Below are positions 48,019 through 60,418 of a stretch of DNA of 64,000 bases, piece after piece (the stretch's first letter is position 1; each line of letters starts with the position of its first letter). Origin of the DNA: Coriolopsis trogii. Its lineage: Eukaryota > Basidiomycota > Agaricomycetes > Polyporales > Polyporaceae. Made by a program: the position numbers and the translations under genes. Where the stretch lies: assembly GCA_020543525.1 (NCBI GenBank), contig JAHYIO010000037.1, positions 1,054,001 through 1,118,000 on the forward strand. The letters are read 5' to 3'. Under the pieces are notes generated by a model. The model was not told the origin of the DNA. It saw nothing but the letters and a program-made list of their open reading frames with translations, and searched no databases.

Positions 48019-49413
48019 TCACTTGAGGTTGTTCTGCAGGAGGCAACATACTGAGTTGTATCTTGGACTACTGAGAGCGTATGATTATACTGAACCAATA
48101 AGAGCCTAGCAGTCTGCAATGTGCTCACCATCTGCCAGCCAAGCAGCAGATCGAGCGCAAATTACAGACGTTCTCTCATAGAGGTCGACGACGACAGGTA
48201 CGCGGGTCCTGTGGCGCGGTGCTCGACGGGCGGACGAGGGAGTGGAGAAGCGGTACGTATCCATAAGTGGGAGCGAAAGGTCGCAAGGTTCAAGGAACCT
48301 GTTCCACGGATACGGGGCTGAGACGAGGATGATCAACGGTTGCCGTCGGGGACCTCGACATTGAGCTGCCACATACGGGAAGATCAAGACAGCCTGAGAG
48401 TGAACTGCACAAATGCCAGGGAATGCCCTATGGATCCGCCACGGAATTGCTAAATGGGCGGTGAATATACCACGGAGCTGGTTTCTTGATCTCAGGGTGG
48501 AGCCGGCTTGTGCTGGGCCTGCGCCCTGGACGACGGTCGTTGTAAATCTGTCATAGTTCCGTGTGTGGATTCATCTTCAGAAACCTCATTGTTGAAATGA
48601 GTACGGGCCCAAGTGTCAATCCATGAGAAGTAGCGATGTATCATGAGAGTGAACGCTGGGAAATTTGCCAGAGCGGTGAGTACTCTGCGCCTTCGACCCA
48701 GGAGGACGGCGGTTGAAACATAGGTAGTCTCAGATTCCAGATCAACTGTTCTCAGGATGCCGACGACGAGGATATGTGGTGCTTGCAGGAGCAGAGGACG
48801 AGATAACCATGACACACTCGGCATTTCACTGATAGAGGCGTGAGAATTCCTTGTGTGCCGAGACTCGAGTCAATGTCAACTCTACATGCAGCACTAATTC
48901 CAGATGTTAGATTGTTGCATGGAGTGAGACATGAATGTTGTCAAAATAACAAAAGAGATGTTGGTAGTAAGCAGCTATTGATTCCGTGGTCCTCTCGGAG
49001 GGCTCGGCTGAGATATCAAGTTGAGCCACGTCCACACTCGCCGCCGAAGTGGGTCACAACTATTGAATGTTCCCTTGGGGAAAGAGGCAATGGCGGTGAG
49101 TACTGTCAAGTCAGCCTCTTATCGCATCCAACTTCCGAGCGGACGAAAGAGGCGCTGACATTAGTCAGTTGGATGATCTTATCAGATAATGATGCGTAAC
49201 GGCTGCGTCAGACAGGAGCCAGATGTCCGCGCATGCAGCGGCAGTCATCGAGCCACTCGCCCTTCGGTACCCAACCATGCTCGCAGCTGCAGTCCGCCCA
49301 TCGCCCTTGTGCCTCGTATATCTTCTACGCGCACCCCGCTGCAGCTATTGGCCCTCAACCATTATCCGTGATCGACGAATCGTCCGCGCGGTCAGCCTCA
49401 TATACGCATACAC
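48019..49413. other. Peroxidase upstream region and gene-poor stretch
   Basis: The left part should hold the peroxidase promoter and the far right that of the Apd1-type gene. A 110-codon minus-strand frame (48492-48824) is the only candidate coding sequence; it is discussed among the findings and is not called here as a gene. Confidence 0.4.
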
Positions 49414-50961
49414 ATGAGCGCATTCAGGAAACTCAAGGCCTACGCCCTTGGTCACAACCTCGACATGGACCAAACCGCTGCTCAGCTCCAAGCCGCATCA
49501 GTCCCTATATCTGATGCTCCATGCAGAGGGTGTGCTGACCCGTGCGATGAAGGTGAGTAGCAGATACAGGGCGTGGTGTCCGGAGACAAACCACCTCCCA
49601 AATCAGGCCACGACGAATACCCCAGGTTCGATGTAGACCGGGAGACGGAAATGCTAGGTTCCACGAAGCCCTTCGCGCGTCAGGTACGTCGAAGGGCATC
49701 TAGCCATTCTAAGCAACAGGATCCCTGACGCGTGAGCTAGATAGTCATCTCGACGGGCAAGTCGGACTGGGTCCGTGAAGTGACCGATGCCAAAGGCACC
49801 CTTGCTGCCCATCTCTACCACGTTTCCTCTTCTCCCCCTAAAGAGAAGAACGACGATAAGCCAAAGGAAGCAAATGGACATGGCATGGCTCCTTCGCTGT
49901 CCGTATCAGGGGTCTTCAATACCGATTTCTCCAAAGTCAAGAAGGTGACTATCCTCAATGGCAGCCACCGCACCGTCTCGGACGATCACACAAAACAAAC
50001 CGTGCTCGTCTTCCCGGACTACAAGGTTGTGACCGAGGTCGAGCCCTCCCATTCGGGTGCGGAGGAGCTGTGGCAGCAAGCCGTCAGCCCATCTATACCT
50101 TTGCACAGCGTACCCGCAAACAGGGATGCCAAGGTCAAGTCCTGGCTTCTGCCATATGCATGTGTCATCCTGCTCTGTATGTAGCATTTATCAACATCGC
50201 TCCCGCGCCGCTCGCATTCATGTTTGGAGCTGACTATCTCGCATCGCGTACTGCACAGGTTCGCACAAACGGCGGGATAACCGTTGCGCTATCGCCGCCC
50301 CAATACTCGAGCACTGTACGTCAATTACCTCAATGCATGTTCCCTTTCCCCTCGGTCTCTATTTCAGCTGTCCCTCTGTCACGCTAGCTCCTACTTCTCC
50401 CGAGCTTCACCATGTATTACAATCTGGAGCGCTCCCGACTAACTTCCTAAATCATCTAGCTCTGATTGTCGCACTGGAGCGCGAGGGATGGGAAGTGCAC
50501 GCCCAAGTCGACGATCCGACAATGTATGGGCCCGCGCTCGAGGACGATCCAGCGCTGGCAGCACTCGTGTCTGAAGAGGAGAAGCAGGCGGAGATCCGTC
50601 AGCGGCTCCAGCAAATTCCTACCGAGCACAAACGCGCACTCATCGTCTACTGCTCTCACATCGGTGGCCACAAGTACGCGGGAAACGTCATTGTATGTGC
50701 ACTCTCCCTTCCTTCCTCCTTTCCCACTTTCTCTCCGCTCTTTGCTTCGGTTACGCGATGTGCCGTTCAGGAACACTGACGACGATGACCCGACAGATCA
50801 ACACGCCCCGCGGCGCGTCCGTTTGGTACGGCCGAGTGACCCCGCACGAGGTGGATGCGATCGTGCAGGAGACGATAATCGGTGGAAAGATCCTCCCCGC
50901 CCTCCTCCGCGGTGGGCTCAACATATGCTATCCTGGGCACAAGAGCCTAAACGACTGGTAG
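49414..50961 (+). CDS. APD1: Apd1-type bis-histidinyl [2Fe-2S] protein (sucrase/ferredoxin-like)
   Basis: Six exons (49414-49552, 49607-49683, 49741-50176, 50259-50315, 50460-50692, 50797-50961) give 368 residues. The cluster ligands of the family are visible: C-x8-C in CSHKRRDNRC, and H-x3-H in SHIGGHKYAGN. An N-terminal thioredoxin-like half opens with clustered cysteines (APCRGCADPCDEGH) and reaches LLPYACVILLC. The C-terminal half ends with GASVWYGRVTPHEVD and ILPALLRGGLN. Yeast Apd1 is a cytosolic non-Rieske Fe-S protein; its role is linked to redox drug sensitivity. The fifth exon is preceded by a 144-nt intron, the longest in this gene, so its acceptor (50459) is less certain. The joined reading PILEHSLIVALEREGWEVH fits the family. 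Confidence 0.85.
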
Positions 50962-51577
50962 CGCGGCCCCTCCCCTGCCTACCGGACGTTGTTGTACTAG
51001 TTCGACGTGCTTACGCCATGTAGACTCCACGGCCTCCGATGCGGGACTTGTTGGTATCGGGAATAGATCAGGTCGGGTTCGACGAGTACGCGCGGGCAGT
51101 CCCGAGTCGATGCACATACTCACCCATTATCGAGCATGTCGGACGAGAGAAACTGTGTTGATTGATAGTACAGGAATGGTGGATGTTGTGACTACATTAA
51201 CCCTTACATCCGTGCACAAGGCATATATATCCGGGCAGGTATACGCGAATGTGAGTACAACAACGACGCATGAAGGGCCTGTCATACCGGTACGTAGGTA
51301 CGGATCTGCTGCATATGCATGCTTGCGAAGAAGTAAACTTACACAAAACGACCGACTGTGGAGAAATTGTAGATGATGACAAGGAAGATTGGAGAAGACG
51401 TAGTCCGCTGTAAGATAGCATAGGAGACCCGGGTCGCAATATAGGAGATGCAGCGTTCAAGGCGTCAGGTTTGTAATGTCGAGGCAGGGGGGGATGCATG
51501 AGGGATTCACAGGTTGGCTTCTAGACAAGACGTCGGGATGCGGCGCGAAAGGGAGGGAGGGAAGCACAAGGCGCGTT
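50962..51577. other. Intergenic between convergent genes
   Basis: 3' flanks of the Apd1-type gene and Sch9. No gene or repeat was recognised. Confidence 0.4.
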
Positions 51578-54552
51578 TCATACATGCAGATCATCGTCGA
51601 ACCCATCAAACATGTCCTGGCCCCTTCGTTTCGCCTTCGAGTACCTCCCCGCGGGTGAGTCGCTGTCGACCTCGTCGTCCGTCGTCGGCTCCGTCTCCGC
51701 CTCGTCGACCGCCTGTTCCTCCTCCTCCTGTGCCTTCTCCGCGAGCATGCCCGCGGGCGGCGCGACGATGCTCTCTCCGTGGTACGTGAACCCGCGGAAG
51801 TTCTCCTGGACGCTGTTCGTCAGCGGCGGCACGTCCGCGTCCCGCTTCTTCTTCGACTTTGCGATCTCGATCCCCTGCACCGGCGCAGGGGCCGGTCGGT
51901 TCCCGGTCCCGTTCCCGGCGTTCCCATTGCTGCTCCCGTTCCCGTGGCTGCTGCCGTTGTCCGCCGGCCTGTCCGAGCCGAGGGGACCGTTCGGCGTGTG
52001 CAACATCGTCGTCGTGACGCTCGCGGAGATCCACTCCGGCGACGGGTCCTCGTCGTCGAGGTCCATGTCCGTGAGCCCGCCGACCTGGCGCATGTCTGCC
52101 GAGGTGAACTCGGGGTCAAAGTTAGCGACGGACTCGTCCGACTCGACAACGGGCTTGAACGGGGGCGTGACCTGCTTCTTGGACAGCGCGTCCCAGTCGA
52201 TCGTCTTGAAGAACGGATGTTCTTTGAGCTCGGCGGCGTCACGCTGCGCACCCAGACGATGCTTTGGATTCCGGTTTAGTAGCTGAAAGGCGCGTGAGTT
52301 GCACTGAACTAGGACAGGCCGTGCATGACACTCACCCCCTTGACGAACTGCTTGCCGTCCTCGTTGATGACACCTTTGGGGAACTTGATCTTCCCAAAGC
52401 AGATGTTCTTGTACATCTGTTGTGTGTCTTCCGCGTAGAATGGACTCCATCCACAACACATTTCGAACAGGAGGACGCCGAGACTCCAGAAATCGACGAG
52501 CTTAGAGTATCCGTGCTCGTCTAGAAGAACTTCGGGTGCTAGGTATTCCGTCGTGCCGCAGAAGGTATTCGTGAGCTCGTCTGACCGCAAGTCCGGCTTT
52601 GACAGGCCGAAATCACAGAGCGCAACATGTCCGGTGGCGTCTAGTAGGATGTTTTCGGGCTTCAAATCACTGAAGTCCACGGTGAGCCAATTCGCCCATC
52701 CCATAGGACTTACCGGTGCACTTACCGATACACGATGTCATACTTGTGCAGATGTTCGAGAGCAAGGATCAATTCGGCGACATAAAAGCGAGCCCGTTCC
52801 TCAGAGAACCGCGTCTCCTTCTGCAGATGCCAGAACAGCTCGCCCCCGCTCTTGAAGTCGGTGACGAGGTAGAGATCCGTTTCCGTTTGGAAAGAAAACT
52901 TGAGGCCGACCAGGAAGGGACATTCCAGTGAGCGCTGGAGGATCTTGCGCTCGCCGATGGTATGCGCTACTTCCTTCTTCTCGATGATTTCGCGTTTCGA
53001 AAGGACCTTCATGGCATATATGCGCTTCGTATCCCGTTTCCGCACCTGGAACACCCGACCGAACGTTCCCCGACCGATAAGCTTCAAGAACTCAAAGTCT
53101 CGTGGTGTGAGCGCGCGCTTGGTCTAGTGGCCGCGAACATCAGAAGTCGCAAGCGAGTGTTCGAGAGCGTGAGAAATGTGGGGAATACGCGATCGGCAGC
53201 GGGGAGACACGAGGAGAACGTGGTGAGTGAATGAGACACCGCGACGAGTATGTGCATCATGTGCCTACCTGGTTAGCCTCGAACGTAATCTGCACTCTCA
53301 TCTCCCCGGTAACTGGCTCGTTCTCGAACGGCTGCAGCCTAGCACGCCGCGTTTCGTCATCAAGCGAATGTCATGAACCGTAAGTCCGACGAGATTACGC
53401 AGTGCGGAGGAAAATTTGCAGCAGCACGGAAGGTCAGAGCTATTCCAGGGTCGTAAAGGCGAGGGGGGTACTCACTTGTACCATTGGTCTACCGTATGGT
53501 CATGGACCAGCGCGGGCCTGATTTGGACGGTACCCAGGAAGGCATGCTCGGACAGAGAACGATCATATACATTGAATGTGACGACCGATTGCTCGGAGGT
53601 CACATCGCTGCCGGAGATGAGCTACTGGCACATGTGGAGAAACCAACGAGACTCACAACGAGACCTCGTGCTTCCAGACGGGGTTGTGCGCGGATATGCG
53701 GGAACCAAACAACGCGCCGAGCTGCGACTTACCGGATCCCAGTGACGAGGATGGGGTAGCCTGTGCGCTACCGCGCGCGCTCCCCCCGCTGCCCCCGCTT
53801 CCGTGCCGACTGCCTGCCTTGCTGCTTATCGCGCCGAGGGCGGAGAGCGCGGTGGACGAGGAGTTGCGCGAGAGGGTGGTCGCGACCCCCTTGACCTCCT
53901 TGTCCGCCTCGTCCGTGGGATCGCGGCTGACGAACTCGTTCTGCTCAAACTGAACGACCACGTACGGTCGGGAGGTGGAGGAGCGGACGTTCAATCCACG
54001 GGCTTGGATGAGCTTGACGTGGATTTGGCCCTTGGATGGGCCCGATGGTTGCATCGATGAGGATGAGGAATTTGCGGTAGATGTAGTGGTGCTCCGGCCG
54101 TTTGGCTTGGGTGCAGAAGAACCGGAAGAGGAGGAGGAGCCTGCAGAGTCGGGCTGTTTGGAGTTGTGACGCTTGGGAGTTGGTGGCTGCTGCATGTTGA
54201 AGACTGGAGCATGTATGGAAAGGCTCGTGGTTGGGAGAGCGGAGGGAAGGGGCATTGCGGAGGGCGTCAAGGGACCAAATTGGGACGGAGGCTCGGGGCC
54301 ATTGACGGCGGGCTGGGCTGGGCCGCCAAAGATTGAGGGAGAAAGGGCGTGCTGGGGCGTGTTCAATAGCTGATGGTGATAGGTCGGGGGAGGTTGCTGT
54401 GTGGCGGGAGAAGAGGTGGTATGCTGCTGCTCGTGCTGGGCCTGGACGTTTGTCATGAGGGTGGGCATGTCAAACGGATTCTTGCGCTCCTGCCCATTGG
54501 GCCCCGCCCTGGGTGTGAGATCGGCGGGGTTGGAGGGCCAAAACTTGAGCAT
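51578..54552 (-). CDS. SCH9: Sch9-type AGC kinase with C2 domain
   Basis: Six exons (53657-54552, 53476-53607, 53269-53338, 52726-53123, 52336-52669, 51578-52282) give 844 residues. A disordered Gln/Pro/Ser-rich N-terminus is followed by a C2-like domain (about 225-365: HVKLIQARGLNVRSS, PVWKHEVSFDVTSEQ, VYDRSLSEHAFLG). The AGC kinase domain starts near 375 (FLKLIGRGTFGRVFQVRKR) with YRDLKPEN, DFGLSKP and the activation loop TNTFCGTTEYLAPE. The hydrophobic motif FRGFTY is near residue 772, after a low-complexity insert rich in Gly/Asn/Ser. Sch9 is the S6-kinase-like effector of TORC1 controlling ribosome synthesis and restraining Rim15 in yeast. ATG 54552 (MLKFWPSNP) was chosen; the open frame continues 53 codons upstream. 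Confidence 0.93.
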
Positions 54553-54783
54553 GATCGGGGCGTTGCACTCGACGGCGCGCAGAGAGTATGAGTTACAGAG
54601 GGTGAGGAGACGAGATGAGATGGCAGAGTGGACGATAGATACAGCGTAGATAGTAGGTGCAGAAAGAGAATCGTCATCGCCTGGCTTATGCACATGTTTG
54701 GCTCGGGACATCCGACCTCACTCCACCAGAGTCGTGTCCCCGCACGCTACTAGTATTGCACTGGCCACATACGCTAGCCCGCC

Positions 54784-55435
54784 CTAGTCCCTGCTCCTCC
54801 CCGCCCCGACGTCCTGCACGGCCTCGACGGCCTCCTTCCGACCCGCACTGGCCGCGGCATCGAGCTCGTGTGCCCGCGTCTGCAGCTGCTCTTCCAGGTA
54901 CTCCTTACTCCACCGTAGCGCTCGGAGAACTCCCCCGATCAGGACCCCCAAAACTGTCGTCCGCCGAAGCACTATCCACGGCAGGCGGTCTGCACCAGCC
55001 ATGAGAACGGACACAGAGCACAATTCAGAGCGCGAGGGGCCACTCACACACCGTTCCAAAGACGATCCCAGTCCCCAGCCCCGCCGCCACCTCACGAATG
55101 TCGTCAAGACCCAAACGAGTGCATCCCTCCTCCAATGCGACCCAGCCCGCCGCCGTCAGCCCCAGCTTCGTCGCATCTGCTCCAGCTTCGCGCAAGCCTC
55201 CAAGCAGCACGCGGTAGTTTTTCGACTTGTTGTACAGGTACCAGCCACGGACGGTCCGCGGCGTGCGATGTGCATTTTCAGCCAGGAATCGGAGCGATGC
55301 CGTTCGAGACCCGCGGAATAGGCCAATTGTGATGCCAGTGAGGACCGCAGCTCCAGGAAGAAGATAATAGCGTCGAGGAATGTCTATGCGGATGGCCGCT
55401 CGTTCATCGTTGTCGGTGTTGTCAGTCGAGGACAT
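54784..55435 (-). CDS. Small membrane protein, possibly Tim17/22/23-like
   Basis: Two exons (55048-55435 and 54784-54989) give 197 residues. A Gly-rich segment (LLPGAAVLTGITIGLFRG) is followed by RFLAENAHRTPRTVRGWYLYNKSKNYRVLLGG, then further Gly/Ala-rich stretches (LGTGIVFGTVYRLPW, VLGVLIGGVLRALRW). Four hydrophobic Gly-rich segments of this kind resemble the Tim17/22/23 fold, but the family signature is too weak to be sure. A charged helix ends the protein. I do not know a specific function. The intron leaves one base and rejoins as V-Y-R. An in-frame ATG five codons upstream (55450) is equally possible. Confidence 0.72.
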
Positions 55436-55450
55436 GGCTGCTGCCACCAC

Positions 55451-56591
55451 ATCCGTTCAGTCCCCTTCTTTCCCTATGACCTCATCGGCCGTAAAAGGAA
55501 ACCCCGTCGGTCCGGCTCTCGGTAACCCCTTCCCCGGGCCCTTTCGCTCTATACTCAACGCCCCATAGCATTGGCAATCTTGAGCCAACGCAATCAGAAG
55601 ACTCAGAATATGGAGTTCAGACGTGCTGATAAGGAGCGCATGTGTGCAGAGCCAAATGCTCACAAAGAGGAGAGTGTGAGGATGATCGTATGAAGGTGTA
55701 TTGAAATAGTTGAGAAGGTTTACAAGTCAGGTTCAATTGTGCAAATCACACAGAATGGGTGATTTGGAGCCAAGCGATGTATCCATCGAGTATTTCATGA
55801 AGCAGACATTGCAATTGTGCAGGAGTAGAAACTACAAGCAAGCGGATATGAAGTAACTATAATTCGACACCAATGCATGGATTGCGCACTCAGTAATCAT
55901 AAGCGGTCTCCAGCACTCGCTGTATGGTAAACCTATGACCCAGTACGGGAAGTACTGTGAGGCACTAGATAATGGACTCCGAGGGCTCAGTGGCAGTATC
56001 CAGAAGATAATCGAAATGCGTGGTTGGACCCGCAGTGCCGAGAACGTAGAAGCTTCAAGTACCGCGGATGCAGATTCCACGAACGAAAAATCCTTTTGTG
56101 AAACCCGCACAGCTGAAAAGCAGCTCTAACCGTCGTCAAATGCTCTTCGAGATACATGAAATAGTGGTAGGAGGAGGTGGGGGACCGACGATGGCTTGGT
56201 TGTGGGGAGTTTGTACGTGTGTTCGTCTGCTTGCGAGGAGCAAATTTGTTTTCTCTGGTTTTCGTGCATTTGGACTCTGTATGAAGCTGTTTGAACAGTG
56301 GCTGAAGTGTACAAACAACACCCTCCTCTCCTCCTCCCACCTCCCTGATCTGCCTGCAACATGCTCGCCGCCGCTGTCGTTGGGCCCGTTGTAGCTGTGC
56401 CCTGCAGCGACCGAAGGGGCGCGCACAGGGGACCTGGCCTGTGCGCCGTTGGGAAACTGCTGACATAAGCATGTTCAGTTGGGCAGCTCGCCCATTGTAT
56501 TGCTCGCTCTTGCTCGTCCTTCTTCCCTCTCCGTTGCAGAGTCCTATCTGCGTCGCGTTTCGACTAGTTGCGCGTATCACTGTATACCACA
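55451..56591. promoter_or_regulatory. Divergent upstream region of the membrane protein and forkhead genes
   Basis: AT-richer than average. A 64-codon plus-strand frame (55935-56129) has no motif. The right end, C/T-rich, should be the forkhead 5' leader. Confidence 0.35.
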
Positions 56592-57818
56592 ATGTCCCAG
56601 CCACCAATGGGCGTCATGCCTCAGGACATGATGCAGTCACAACCCACTCCTCAGCCAGTCAACTACTACTCCGACGCGAGTACGACCAACGACCTCACGG
56701 GCGGGTTACCCATCAATCTCGACTCCCTACGCGATGGGCCTCCCGGAAGCAAGCCATTCTACCCATATTCGACCTTGATTCGGTACGCGTCGCGCTGGAT
56801 GTAGTGGTGCAGGAAGGGTTTGCTCATGGGTTGTTTGGCGTGTCATAGGTACGCAATCAAGGGCTCTCCGAACCAAAAGTTGCTGCTTGAGGACATTTAC
56901 TACGCCATCGAGTCTCGGGTATGTCTCTAATTGCCTTCGTCTGGCTCTTACGTGCCACTTATCTTGTCCCTAGTTTCCATACTTCCGTACAGCTCCACCA
57001 GGATGGAAGGTGAGTCAGAACTCGATCCCTCTCCTTCTCCGTACTCCTGGGAGTCTCCTGTGTCGGTGTATGCTCAACAAACGGACTCCCTGCTGTTAGA
57101 ACTCTGTTCGCCACAATTTGTCCCTCAACCCTTGCTTCGAGAAGGTGCCTCGGCCCCTCACCGATCGTGGCAAGGGCTCGTATTGGACCGTCAACGATAA
57201 CGTCGACCCTCGAACTGGCGTTCACAGAATACGCCCCAAAAAGGGCAAGAAGTCGTCCAAGAACTCTCCACCTCTCGAAGGCGAGGACATCGACTATCAT
57301 CCCGGTGCCGACCAACAGCCACCGTATGATCAGAATGGGCAGTATGTCCCGCCTCCACCGATCCCGACCGACGCAGGGACAAGCCGACAACCTGCGCCAC
57401 CCCCTCCGCCGCCGCCGCAGTTTCCCCCCACGTTCGCTCCCCCCACGTATGTTCCTCCGTTTTCTTGACCTCGAACGTCATCCCTCACTAATTCGGTCCC
57501 AATGCCAGCTTCGAACCTACATTCCCGTTCTTCTTCCGACCTGATGAGCTCGAGATGGACGAGCATGGGCAGATCAACTGGCATGCTGCGTGGCGTAAGG
57601 AGCTCGCGCAGCTGCAGCAAGCTACAGAGGAGCAGGAGAAGGCTGGTGTGGATCAGGAATGGTACAAGCAGATGCTCATCCGGGTGCGCACGGCAATGAT
57701 CGCGCCTCCGATGAACTTGAACCCGGCGGGGGAGCCGATGCCACCCCCTCCACATGGGATGCCTGGGCAGCCTCCCAACCCGGGGGATGTGCAGGTGCCT
57801 ATGGGAGAGCCGCAGTGA
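56592..57818 (+). CDS. Forkhead transcription factor
   Basis: Five exons (56592-56782, 56849-56918, 56974-57009, 57100-57446, 57509-57818) give 317 residues. The forkhead domain spans about 55-140: [36 protein letters not shown], the recognition helix [20 protein letters not shown] and the wing [10 protein letters not shown]. Three introns interrupt it. A basic patch ([10 protein letters not shown]) follows, then a strongly Pro-rich region and a conserved-looking acidic stretch ([16 protein letters not shown]) that may act in transactivation. It resembles fungal forkhead factors of meiosis and cell cycle (Mei4/Fkh class), but the subtype cannot be fixed. I infer nuclear DNA binding to a TAAACA-type site. 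Confidence 0.93.
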
Positions 57819-58151
57819 ATGTGCGCTAGAGGGTGGATGGGGCGCGTTGCGTGTACAGGTCGAGGGGTTACTGTCGCTATGCTGTTTTCCACTTCGGGTT
57901 GATAGTTTTCCTATGTTGTATCTTATTCACCGTCCGCTTGTAGTGTACTTAGTTAACCGTGGACCCCCAATTCCATGGCTTCGTCTCACAATTGCTTGAA
58001 TACTTGGGCGTCACTGGGAGCTAAGCGTGATCGCATATTGGGCGTCTCTACAAGCAAATTCCAACTTGCTACAAACCACTCATGTGCCTTCTCGCGAGCG
58101 CGACACATCAGTCTCGTTCACGATCACAGCCTTAAGAGAGGGACTTTGAGC

Positions 58152-59075
58152 ATGACCTCGCATGCATACGAAGTGTCGTTGTCTGGCGACTTCTTCGCCA
58201 AGGATCTGCCAGGTACTGAATTCGAACGACGCTCTTACCACCAGACTCTCGCTAACCTCATGCATAGCCATCTTGAACCGCTTCACGCTCCACAGCGAGT
58301 CCGCGGAGCAGATGCACGCGCGCGAGATCCTGTTCGAGCCGCTGGATGCGCAGAGCCAGAAGGACGCCGTGCTGTTGCGTGCGCGGAAGGAGCTGCTCAA
58401 TACCGAGTCGAAGTGGTGAGGGCAGCAGCATTGACCCTTTTTGGGCCCTGACGACCTTTCGGGGGTGGGGCCTCGTGCTTCGTTGGTTGATGTCGCTGAC
58501 AGAGTGGATTGTTGTACAGGATGCTGTACTCGTACCTGAAGCCGGAGAGTGTGCGTGTGCATCCGGAGGCGACCGTCCGGCCGTGGGCGACGTGCCAGAT
58601 TGACGGCGACGCGTTGACGTTTGCTGCAGCGTTGGGGTACATGTGCGTATCGCCACGGTTCCCGTGGGTTTCTACTCGCGCATGTATACGTATGGGTGCT
58701 CATGCGTCTCATCGCGTGGGTCTGCAGCCAGCGTTCGCAGATATACAAGCGAGGTTATATTTTTCGACGAGGCAACCTCGTGATCCAGATGTTCCAGCAA
58801 GAGCACGTAAGTCGTGCCTCGACAGTCTCTAATAATGGTCACCTCGCCTGCACTTTGCTGACACGGTATGTTCTGTCCCTCGCATTTCACAGGCTGACCC
58901 CAAGACTGGCAAGCCGATTCCTGCGCATGTGGACACGCTCTGGGAGGTCGAGGTGAAGACGGCAGCCCCGGTACGGAACACGCAGGAGACGCCTCTAAGC
59001 CAATCTCTCGATGCTGTACTCGAGGTACAGCTGCTCATGAAAGGCCTTTTGGACCTTCGAAGGAACGATCCTTGA
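58152..59075 (+). CDS. MED18: Mediator subunit Med18 (Srb5)
   Basis: Five exons (58152-58212, 58268-58415, 58520-58642, 58728-58806, 58893-59075) give 197 residues. It opens YEVSLSGDFFAKDLPAILNR, matching the Med18 start, and continues FTLHSESAEQMHAREILFEP, LLRARKELLNTESKW, SYLKPESVRVHPEATVRPW and LGYIQRSQIYKRGYIFRRGN. Med18 pairs with Med20 in the Mediator head and contacts RNA polymerase II. The acceptor before exon four must be at 58727; the more obvious one at 58740 breaks the frame. The C-terminal part has a variable charged loop. The family is divergent, so the call rests on the order of blocks rather than on one motif. Confidence 0.8.
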
Positions 59076-59349
59076 GGTCTATGTCTTCTGTGTACGCTGA
59101 CGTCATGCAATGTTCATTATGATGATACATGGACGCTAAGTACAGTATGTGCAGTGTTCGCTCCGCAGGAATCAGTGCAGTCACATATACAATCTTTTCA
59201 ATACGACCATATGAGCATGTCCATGAATCACAGACGGCACCGCGCTTCAATGTTCACCGTGCCATTACGGCGACCATAATGCCTGAGCAGACCGATCTCG
59301 ATGACCTTGATTTGCAGGGCCTACATTGACTTTGTGAGCGCTGAGCCGT

Positions 59350-59818
59350 TCATAACTTCAAGTGGAAGCCCACTGAAGTTTGTGAGAAAGTACGAGCATG
59401 ATGGAAAGCTCTGGGGGCAAACCAAAGTTGACAGATGGGATCATGGGCTTCGTCAGGATGATGTTACTAGGGCTGGTGACACTCACTCCAGGATGACCAC
59501 AGGGACGGTAGCTTCCTTTGATCTCGCCTTTTCCATCCAGTCCAAAGACATCATCCGTCTGTTTGACGATGTCCTCGCACATGAAATCCTTGGTAGCATC
59601 CCTGATGTGCAAGTATCCAATGCTGCAGAGGAATTCCAGTAGCATATAAAACTGTCTTCTCATCTGGAAAACTTACGCGAACATTGTAGTGTCTGCAACG
59701 AGCTCAGAATCATCGCTCAGGACAAGGCTATTGGCTGTAAACCGTGTCGGTGAAACACCGTGGCGCACTTGAATCTTGCCTGCGGAGAACATGTCTGCAC
59801 CATCTCCTTTGTCCGTCC
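59350..59818 (-). pseudogene. Truncated flavin-monooxygenase copy (relic of exons 5-7)
   Basis: Three pieces on the minus strand match the monooxygenases at 23-28 kb. The first (59677-59818, 142 nt) equals exon five with one extra codon and reads DKGDGADMFSAGKIQVRHGV. The second (59487-59622, 136 nt, same length as exon six) reads GYLHIRDATKDF and GEIKGSYRPCGHPG, with A-T-G changed to A-I-G. The third starts LWFAP at 59427 but its acceptor AG is now AA (59428-59429), and after five residues it diverges to a stop at 59350. Exons 1-4, with the NTF2-like domain, FAD and NADPH sites, are absent. I infer a dead partial duplicate. Confidence 0.8.
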
Positions 59819-60017
59819 CTGAGCAAAGAATGAGTATATCACCACAGTCATATATGAGCTATCTCAAATCACCCTGAAGATCACGGCATGGCCTCAGCTC
59901 TGGATCCACTTCCTATTGGAACACCGAGGGACGACTTAAGCTCTGAACACGCCATCGCCGTGCAGAGTGATTCTATTGGGCCGGGCACTTGAGCTACCTC
60001 TATTGTCGTAAGTCCTT

Positions 60018-60025
60018 AGTGTCTG
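60018..60025 (+). repeat. 8-bp target-site duplication, left copy
   Basis: AGTGTCTG directly before the left terminal repeat of the miniature transposon. An identical copy follows the element at 60419-60426. Confidence 0.85.
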
Positions 60026-60418
60026 TAGGGCATGGCACGGGTCGGGTAAACCCGCAACGGGTACGGGTCGAGGAGAAGGTAACCCGCGCAAAACCCGTAC
60101 CCGCAGGCGGGTACCCATGTACCCGTTAGAGCCTCTGCGTGTCCACGCAATAGGATGCTGCAATGACTTCAAGTGCACCTTTCGGAGGCGTATTACACAC
60201 TCACAGTGTCAATTTGTCTAGCCATCGTCAACATAGACGACATCACGTCCCGCATCACCTCAGAGCGCCGGACATGGGTACTGCATCTTTGGGCATGCAC
60301 CCGTCCGTCTACCCGTACAAAAACCCGTACCCGTACCCGCAGCTCGCGGGTACAGACCCGCACGGGTACGGGTCGGGTCATCTTTGATTTACCCGTACCC
60401 GACCCGTGCCATACCCTA
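60026..60418. mobile_element. hAT-like miniature inverted-repeat transposon (MITE)
   Basis: A 393-bp element bounded by inverted termini: TAGGGCATGGCACGGGTCGG on the left, and on the reverse strand of the right end the same sequence with T for C at position six. Identity continues to about 23 bases with that one mismatch. An exact 8-bp duplication flanks it. An 8-bp duplication and TAGGG-type ends are hallmarks of the hAT superfamily. The subterminal parts are built from many ACGGGT/ACCCGT words in both orientations, the arrangement that hAT transposases bind. It has no transposase and could move only with a helper from elsewhere. It sits about 200 bp from the 5' side of the monooxygenase relic. 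Confidence 0.85.

Noticed and set aside
58728..58740. Alternative acceptor at 58740 for Med18 exon four
   Set aside because: It leaves the frame out of phase with exon three; the acceptor at 58727 gives the family reading.
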